DNA of 10,241 nt. Origin: Planctomycetota bacterium. Lineage in GTDB: Bacteria > Planctomycetota > Phycisphaerae > WQYP01 > JAJZKY01. Made by a program: the position numbers and the translations under genes. The stretch is taken from NCBI GenBank assembly GCA_021803885.1, contig JAJZKY010000114.1:1-10241 (forward strand), given 5' to 3'. Below the pieces are notes generated by a model, which made no database searches, was not told where the DNA came from, and was given only the letters and a program-made list of their open reading frames with translations. Every line of letters starts with the position of its first letter. Within the stretch, counting starts at the first letter, position 1. This document shows positions 1 to 4,452 of this stretch, in pieces.

Positions 1-83
1 TGTTGTTGCGTTGTGTTTTCTTCTTGCACGGCCTTGACGTATGAATAAAAATGGTGTACAGAATCGTGAGCTTTTGAATAATT

Positions 84-120
84 TGCATAACTTCGATGCC
101 AGGGGCAAGAAGTTATTGCA
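84..120 (+). promoter_or_regulatory. Compound hairpin upstream of the PEP-CTERM gene
   Basis: An 8-bp perfect stem (87-94 with 109-116, ATAACTTC/GAAGTTAT) extends outward past a single bulged T117 by three more pairs (84-86 with 118-120). Inside it sits a 4-bp stem, TGCC (97-100) with GGCA (104-107), closed by the triloop AGG. No T-tract follows, so it is not an ordinary intrinsic terminator. It may be a leader RNA structure or a protein-binding dyad, or the 3' end of a transcript from the left. The structure is seen directly; its function is unknown. Confidence 0.4.
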
Positions 121-128
121 TGGAATGG

Positions 129-148
129 ATCGCAATATAACTTGCGAT
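129..148 (+). promoter_or_regulatory. Operator-like dyad around a -10-like TATAAC
   Basis: Perfect 7-bp arms ATCGCAA (129-135) and TTGCGAT (142-148) flank TATAAC (136-141), which matches five of six positions of the sigma-70 -10 consensus. The -35 region at 113-118 (TTATTG, 17-bp spacer) is poor. A repressor site centred on a -10 box is a common arrangement, so this could be the promoter/operator of the downstream plus-strand unit. A Shine-Dalgarno-like AGGAGAG follows at 161-167. No experimental support exists here, and the weak -35 limits confidence. Confidence 0.3.
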
Positions 149-214
149 TATCGTAAAATCAGGAGAGAGTTTTTTATTGGAGTTGGTCGCATACATTAAT
201 GCGGCGATTGTTAA

Positions 215-233
215 TATGTCAGCCTTTGACATA
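215..233 (+). promoter_or_regulatory. Inverted repeat, 7-bp arms
   Basis: TATGTCA (215-221) and TGACATA (227-233) are perfect reverse complements separated by GCCTT. The size and symmetry suit a dimeric regulator site or a small RNA hairpin. No T-run follows. The role is unknown. Confidence 0.3.
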
Positions 234-381
234 CATTTTATAGAAAAGAGGTGATAAGCGGAAAGATATTTCGGACAAGATGGCCACGTTGGTCAAGGCG
301 GACTGACTGGAGTTTTTCATGGAGCTTTCAACTGCAGACTCGTCAACCGAGTGGCTGGCGGGCAGTGGGAGAGCAAAATAG

Positions 382-397
382 TTCCTTACGTAAGGAA
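382..397 (+). promoter_or_regulatory. 16-bp perfect palindrome overlapping an SD
   Basis: TTCCTTAC (382-389) is followed directly by its exact reverse complement GTAAGGAA (390-397). The right half contains AAGGAA (392-397), an SD-like sequence 8 nt before the ATG at 406. As DNA this is a candidate protein-binding site. As RNA the pairing would hide that SD, although a hairpin needs a loop and would lose the central pairs. Confidence 0.4.
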
Positions 398-516
398 AAA
401 GAAGTATGAATACCAAAACCAGTATCGTAACATCCGCCGCAGATGGTTGTGGGAAACCGTTGTCCATTCGGCCAATGAACAATTTACCGAGCCGCGACCA
501 TAAGGGAGCGGAGTAT

Positions 517-522
517 AAGGAG
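517..522 (+). promoter_or_regulatory. Ribosome binding site AAGGAG for the ATG at 529
   Basis: AAGGAG lies 6 nt before the ATG at 529. That ATG opens directly onto a classical signal peptide. This site decides the start against the in-frame ATG at 406, whose extra 41 residues are hydrophilic and unlike a signal-peptide N-region. Confidence 0.75.
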
Positions 523-528
523 TCGTTT

Positions 529-1416
529 ATGTTATCCAATCGTTCATCATTTTCTCGTGGTTGTTTCTTAGCGGCTGCGGCGCTCGGAGTTGTGGCGTTG
601 GTCTCTGGTACTGCTTCGGCGGCGCTGGTAGCTTATGAACCGTTCAACTACCCTGTAGGGCCGGGTCCGTCGAGTACGACGCCAACGACTGCGCTGGGGT
701 TCACCGGAGATTGGGTCACGTCTCAAACAAATATGGGAACAATCAACGCCGGTAGTCTGAATGATCCGACGGGTACACTGGTCACCACCGGGAACAGCTT
801 GGCCGTGAGTACCTCCGCTTACGGAGGTGGAGAGAATTTTGATACCTCGGCCATGAGCGCGATAAACACCCTGAGCACAAGTAGCGGCACGACGGCGGTG
901 TATTACAGTGCGCTCCTGCAACCGACGGCTGCACCCAGCCAGTGGTGGGGATTTGGATTAGGTTATACCAACAAGGCGAGCGACGGTTCTTACGGACTTT
1001 TTGTTGGAACGATGGGGCAAGCCGACTGGGGGATCAATGAGCTTGGCTCTAGCACAATCGTGTATTCCAGTGTTCCCATTGTAAATGGAACAACAGCGCT
1101 GCTTGTTGTGCAGGATGTTCGTCCCACGTCCACCTCCGGTACGGATACCATCAATCTGTACGTCAATCCAACCCCGGGAGCGGCCATACCGGTAACGCCG
1201 AGTGCCACCATGCAACTCGACTTGGCGGAGGACCCTATAACCAACTTGTACATCGGCGGTGCCACGAAGGCATCCCCCTTCAGTATCGACGAGTTCCGCG
1301 CTGGAACGACATGGGCCAGTGTGACACCGCCTGTTCCCGAACCGGCCACGCTGGGCCTGTTCGCCGTCGGTGCGGCAGGATTGCTGCTGTTGCTGAAGCG
1401 ACGAAAGGCGGTTTGA
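529..1416 (+). CDS. PEP-CTERM sorting domain protein (exported)
   Basis: This 295-aa protein is predicted to be exported and then processed by an exosortase, an enzyme not encoded in this window. A Sec signal peptide covers residues 1-31: R5/R10, a hydrophobic stretch from about 13 to 26, and a likely ASA|A cleavage site. The mature part begins LVAYEPFNYP, an opening I associate with LamG-like beta-sandwich surface proteins of Planctomycetota and Verrucomicrobiota, and is rich in Gly, Thr and Ser. The last 26 residues form the PEP-CTERM tag: PEP at 270-272, a hydrophobic helix, then KRRKAV. The start at 529 rests on the AAGGAG site and the signal peptide. The frame stays open to an ATG at 406 with its own weaker SD, so a longer form or a translated leader remains possible. 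The ligand and exact role are unknown; matrix or cell-surface attachment is the usual inference for the family. Confidence 0.85.
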   Translation: MLSNRSSFSRGCFLAAAALGVVALVSGTASAALVAYEPFNYPVGPGPSSTTPTTALGFTGDWVTSQTNMGTINAGSLNDPTGTLVTTGNSLAVSTSAYGGGENFDTSAMSAINTLSTSSGTTAVYYSALLQPTAAPSQWWGFGLGYTNKASDGSYGLFVGTMGQADWGINELGSSTIVYSSVPIVNGTTALLVVQDVRPTSTSGTDTINLYVNPTPGAAIPVTPSATMQLDLAEDPITNLYIGGATKASPFSIDEFRAGTTWASVTPPVPEPATLGLFAVGAAGLLLLLKRRKAV

Positions 1417-1526
1417 AGCGGCGGGCATGACGCACACGGTGGCGGCGAAGCTTTAAGAGCAGAACCTTCACCTGTTGCAGTAGTGTGTGGCAGGCGGATG
1501 GTATAGCCAGTTGAGAGAGCAGCAGG

Positions 1527-1560
1527 AGGTGCGGCGCCAAACATCGCGTCGCACCTTTTA
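1527..1560 (+). terminator. Intrinsic terminator after the PEP-CTERM gene
   Basis: An 11-bp stem (AGGTGCGGCGC at 1527-1537 with GCGTCGCACCT at 1546-1556, one G-T pair) with an 8-nt loop is followed by TTTTA. It lies 110 nt after the stop codon at 1416. On the minus strand the stem is intact but lacks a T-tract, so it may only partly block the convergent operon. Confidence 0.8.
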
Positions 1561-1840
1561 TATTGCTGACTTCGCCGCTGGTCGGGTGTCAAATTACGGA
1601 TTTAGATCACCGATTTTTCAGGAAGTTGTAACCGTTCACGGCCACACCGATTAGCCAGACGGGCCATGGTTGCCGTTGCGCGGATATATTGGATAAATTC
1701 TGGACTACAAGGTGGCCAACCGCCGAGGATTTTAGTTGGCCCCAGTGCGGTCTGGCGGCAACCCCATGACGCGGCTTGGGCGGCGGAGTTGGCACGGCGG
1801 CCATGGGATAAGACCCAATACCGTACACAGCGATTCTTGG
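1561..1840. other. Convergent intergenic region, no clear gene
   Basis: This lies between the plus-strand terminator and the last possible minus-strand ORF. Several overlapping frames stay open for 70-90 codons on both strands (for example plus 1666-1887 and minus 1607-1828), but none has a good ribosome binding site or a recognisable motif, and the two strands contradict each other. I found no clear T-tailed terminator for the minus-strand operon. The stretch could be decayed coding sequence. Confidence 0.5.
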
Positions 1841-1978
1841 CTACTGCGGCACAACGGCATAAAACTGTTGGCCACCCAACGCCTTAAATACCGCATCTGT
1901 TGGATCGCCATAGAAGCTGGTTTGGAATTTGGCGAATAGTTCGCCGGGTACTGTGGGGATGTCCTGTACGCTGGCCAT
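1841..1978 (-). CDS. Possible 45-aa protein at the operon end
   Basis: This small minus-strand ORF starts with ATG 21 nt after the stop of the cyclase-like gene and ends in TAG. It begins MASVQDIPTVPGELFAKFQT and has a balanced, protein-like composition, with hydrophobic, aromatic and charged residues mixed. It contains no membrane segment or motif I recognise. No good Shine-Dalgarno precedes it; translation would have to depend on coupling. It lies in the same frame as the upstream gene, so reading through that TAA would append it after seven linking codons. It may be a genuine last cistron, a detached C-terminal piece of the upstream protein, or chance. The frame stays open for a further stretch after the TAG. 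Confidence 0.3.
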   Translation of the reverse strand: MASVQDIPTVPGELFAKFQTSFYGDPTDAVFKALGGQQFYAVVPQ

Positions 1979-1999
1979 GGGTGAAATTGTACGGCAAAA

Positions 2000-2956
2000 T
2001 TATCTTGCATCCAATATGGGAACGATACCGTTCGGCTGCTGTCGCGCCTTTATGTATGTTAAAAGTTTTTCGTATTTGTCCACAACCTCGCGGTCGGACT
2101 TAGAATTGGACTGCAGGCGATTATAGGCCGATTCCGCAAAGGAAACGGCATTGGTGACGAGCGTAAGAGTGTTTGGCGTCAGGAACTCGGCCACGGCGTT
2201 GCCGAGGTAATCTACGATGGGGTGGTTGTCCACGGGGTCGCTGTCGATAAGTCGGACGACCTTTTCGGAGGCTACTTTTGCCGGCCCGATCCATATAGCT
2301 CTGTGGGGATCGGCCGCGAGTTGGTCGCACATCCACTGTGTCGATTCGATAAGCAGGCCCCGTACGCCCTGCCCGACCCGGACGCGCATGTAATTGTGAT
2401 CGTGTTCTGCCAGCTCATATGCCAGCTTGGGGGCTGGGCCCCAGATGTCGCCGCCGTGGATGACGGTTGCATCCTCTTCCGAATCGCGCTGGTTAACTTC
2501 CGTGGCGGCGTGAACGTCAAGGCCACCTCGAACCGGAATCTCGCTGGCGAGCGCAACGATCACAGTTTCCGCAGTAGCAACCAACAGAGAATACAATGTG
2601 ATAAATGCGTTTGGATTTTCCTTATCCCAAGGAAAATAAATCATAATAGTGTCCGCGAACATCTGGATCGTCACGCTGGGCACCGGGTAGCCAACCGAGG
2701 CCAGCGCAGTACCAATTCCCCTGCGCAAACGGTCCTCTAGGAAGACTCGCACTCCCCAGACTTTCCCTGCGGCTTCGCCGAAGCGGTGGTAGTACTCCGG
2801 CTGGTTATCCCGTAGGACGGTAAGGTCTTCGAGTTCCGCGATTGCTTTACGCTGGCCCATAAGGTCGAGGTAGAGCACGGCATAATAGTTGAGTTTGCGC
2901 TCAATTCTTAACCCCGTCCCCGGAGTTGCCGGAGCACTGGAATTTTCATCGTTCAT
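2000..2956 (-). CDS. Nucleotide cyclase-like (class III fold) protein
   Basis: This 318-aa soluble protein resembles the class III adenylate/guanylate cyclase catalytic fold. Residues 24-34 (YYAVLYLDLMG) fit the first strand with the metal-binding Asp (D31). MFADTIMIYF (99-108) fits the beta-hairpin carrying the second metal Asp (D102). RGGLDVHA (143-150) and HGGDIWGPAPKLAYELAE (167-184) fit the later strand and helix that line the nucleotide pocket. The canonical Asn of the usual NxAARL-type helix is not obvious, so substrate and activity are uncertain. If active it would make a cyclic nucleotide; related divergent cyclases, such as those of Pycsar, act in phage defence, but I cannot place it in that family by eye. 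The ATG at 2956 was chosen because GGAGG (2962-2966) stands 5 nt before it; the frame extends upstream to 3112 but overlaps the preceding gene. It starts 71 nt after the 474-aa gene stops. Confidence 0.7.
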   Translation of the reverse strand: MNDENSSAPATPGTGLRIERKLNYYAVLYLDLMGQRKAIAELEDLTVLRDNQPEYYHRFGEAAGKVWGVRVFLEDRLRRGIGTALASVGYPVPSVTIQMFADTIMIYFPWDKENPNAFITLYSLLVATAETVIVALASEIPVRGGLDVHAATEVNQRDSEEDATVIHGGDIWGPAPKLAYELAEHDHNYMRVRVGQGVRGLLIESTQWMCDQLAADPHRAIWIGPAKVASEKVVRLIDSDPVDNHPIVDYLGNAVAEFLTPNTLTLVTNAVSFAESAYNRLQSNSKSDREVVDKYEKLLTYIKARQQPNGIVPILDAR

Positions 2957-2979
2957 ACCAACCTCCAGCCGAAAAGCAT

Positions 2980-3007
2980 TACGGTAGCCGTACTGTGGTG
3001 CGGTACG
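2980..3007 (-). promoter_or_regulatory. Two overlapping small hairpins before the cyclase gene
   Basis: The 71-nt gap holds TACGG/CCGTA (2980-2984 with 2988-2992) and CGTAC/GTACG (2989-2993 with 3003-3007). They share bases 2989-2992 and so cannot form together. Each arm is only 5 bp. They lie just upstream of the GGAGG ribosome binding site and might tune translation or message decay of the last gene. Confidence 0.2.
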
Positions 3008-3027
3008 TCTCTTTACACTGCTTCCAT

Positions 3028-4452
3028 CTATTTCCATATTTCTATAAGGTCGGCGCTGTCCAACGGAATGCGGACTGTCTGCCGTGACGTTACCGTCACA
3101 GGCACCATCCATGCCAAATATGGTGCGCTCGCGGTATAGGACGCGAAGGCATAATAAGCTCCTGGGGGAACCTTTTTAATGGCAAACGAGCCGTCTCCGT
3201 GGGTTACGGTAGACGGATTCCCGGAATAATGCTGAAGCCACCCCGGCACGCCCCACGGTAAAAACAAAGCTTGGATGGGATTAATTTGTTGGCCATTAAA
3301 AGAACGCGTTTCCACCTTCAGGGGGACTACACTGCTTTCTCGGTAGAGCATAGGATCGCTGCAATCCCAAAGTAAGCGGAAGGCTCGTTGTGCATCCATG
3401 TGGCGCGGTGGTTCCTTGAGGAACCGCCTCAGCCGCTTCAGCCGGCGACGTAACCGCGTTTCCACGCTAGGCATTTGGGCTGGCTCAATATAGAGTCCAC
3501 CATACTGGAATCTTTGTGGTTGCCAATAAATTTGCTGCCCTGCGTTAGCCTGGGCGACAACTTCGGCCAGCACTTTTTCCCATCGCGCTTTCTCCGGGGC
3601 AAGAACAGACACCAGTTCGTCGGTGTTGACTCTTTTCGGTATCAGTGTCACCCTCACCCCTGTGAGCGGATTGACAGTGCCGCCAAAACCGGTGAACTCC
3701 ACAATCCCACTTACTTTCGCAACAATCACCCTGCTTTCAGCGATTGCCGCTTTGATCGCCGCTTCGGCGACCGCGACAGAGCGATCGGCATCCCGAATTG
3801 TGTTGATATCTGTGCGAGGCGCATTGCCGGCAGAGATGAAACGAGTCGCGCGTGCGAGCATTTCGGTATCAAGCGAAAGAGCCGCCGCCAGAGATTCGGC
3901 ACCGGTGTGTTTCAAAGTAAAGTTACCTTTCAAAGATTTGCGAATGAATGGCGCACGATCTGCTTGAATCTGGGCGTCTTCCCGAAGAATTGTTGCCAAG
4001 CGAGCTGCGGCAGATTTCTCCATCTTCAGGCAACCCGGCAGCTCTCGCGAAAATTTCGCCATCTGCCGCATCTCCTCAGCAACATCCGCATCCTTTTGCT
4101 GTAGGGCATGACGAGCTGCCTCCCCCTCCGCTAATAGCCGTTTTGCCTGCCGACGGAGTGAGCGACGCAGTGATTGGAGAGCCGCAGCCTCCTTAGCGAC
4201 CACGCGGTGCCCCTGCTGGAGGGCCGTGGCTTCCTCGGCTTTGAGCTTCGCCAACTCGCTGGCGTAATGGCTTTTTATGCCTACGATTTTGCTTTTCTCC
4301 GTTGCTACCTTTGATGCCGGCACAACCATTGTTGTGATGACGAAATACGCCAGCCACCCTCCGGCTACAAGGCAGACGATGGTGATGAGGCCCGCAATTT
4401 GTTTCAAAGGTTTATCCTTAGCAATTGTTCCCGGCTTTTTAAATTCGTTCAT
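3028..4452 (-). CDS. Membrane-anchored coiled-coil protein, split CarboxypepD_reg-like domain
   Basis: This 474-aa protein is probably an N-in, C-out bitopic envelope protein. A short basic cytoplasmic tail (1-17) leads into one transmembrane segment (about 18-43). Residues 60-135 form a charged Ala/Glu/Lys/Arg helix typical of coiled coil. The C-terminal half looks like a carboxypeptidase-regulatory (CNA-B-like) beta-sandwich: GIVEFTG...PLTGVRVTLIP at 249-272, and the hallmark GDGSFAIKKVPPGAYYAFASY turn at about 419-439. Between these halves lie some 145 residues, including a very basic stretch near 332-350, so the domain is either split by an insertion or only superficially similar. The ATG overlaps the ATPase stop by 4 nt (ATGA), and AAGGAG (4461-4466) lies 8 nt upstream, so the two genes are translationally coupled and probably act together. 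No enzymatic motif is visible. The role is inferred to be structural or as an envelope partner. Confidence 0.8.
   Translation of the reverse strand: MNEFKKPGTIAKDKPLKQIAGLITIVCLVAGGWLAYFVITTMVVPASKVATEKSKIVGIKSHYASELAKLKAEEATALQQGHRVVAKEAAALQSLRRSLRRQAKRLLAEGEAARHALQQKDADVAEEMRQMAKFSRELPGCLKMEKSAAARLATILREDAQIQADRAPFIRKSLKGNFTLKHTGAESLAAALSLDTEMLARATRFISAGNAPRTDINTIRDADRSVAVAEAAIKAAIAESRVIVAKVSGIVEFTGFGGTVNPLTGVRVTLIPKRVNTDELVSVLAPEKARWEKVLAEVVAQANAGQQIYWQPQRFQYGGLYIEPAQMPSVETRLRRRLKRLRRFLKEPPRHMDAQRAFRLLWDCSDPMLYRESSVVPLKVETRSFNGQQINPIQALFLPWGVPGWLQHYSGNPSTVTHGDGSFAIKKVPPGAYYAFASYTASAPYLAWMVPVTVTSRQTVRIPLDSADLIEIWK

Larger units (their letters stand above)
1..405. other. Intergenic/leader region with several dyads
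   Basis: No gene of convincing length lies here. All three plus-strand frames entering at the left edge stop within about 50 nt. The stretch is AT-rich compared with the genes and contains four separate inverted repeats (84-120, 129-148, 215-233, 382-397), listed individually. Two short plus-strand reading frames (177-254 and 251-409) overlap each other and the ATG at 406 by 4 nt or less; they are discussed in the findings and not called as genes. The region probably carries the promoter and regulatory leader of the PEP-CTERM gene that follows. Confidence 0.6.

Noticed and set aside
34..62. TTGACG with a -10-like TACAGA at 17-bp spacing as a promoter
   Set aside because: Only three of six positions match in the -10 element, so it is not distinguishable from chance.
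958..1592. Long minus-strand frames opposite the PEP-CTERM gene
   Set aside because: They are antisense shadows; the plus strand has a signal peptide, PEP-CTERM tag, RBS and terminator in register.
1666..1887. Plus-strand 73-aa ORF in the intergenic region
   Set aside because: Weak ribosome binding site, no recognisable motif, and it lies after a strong terminator opposite a better minus-strand candidate.
2000..2956. Direct assignment as a Pycsar cyclase
   Set aside because: The fold motifs agree in general terms, but by eye I cannot separate Pycsar enzymes from other divergent class III cyclase-like proteins, and no matching effector is adjacent.
2957..3112. N-terminal extension of the cyclase-like ORF to an ATG at 3112
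   Set aside because: It would overlap the end of the 474-aa gene out of frame, and the ATG at 2956 has a clear GGAGG at 5 nt spacing, just before the conserved region begins.
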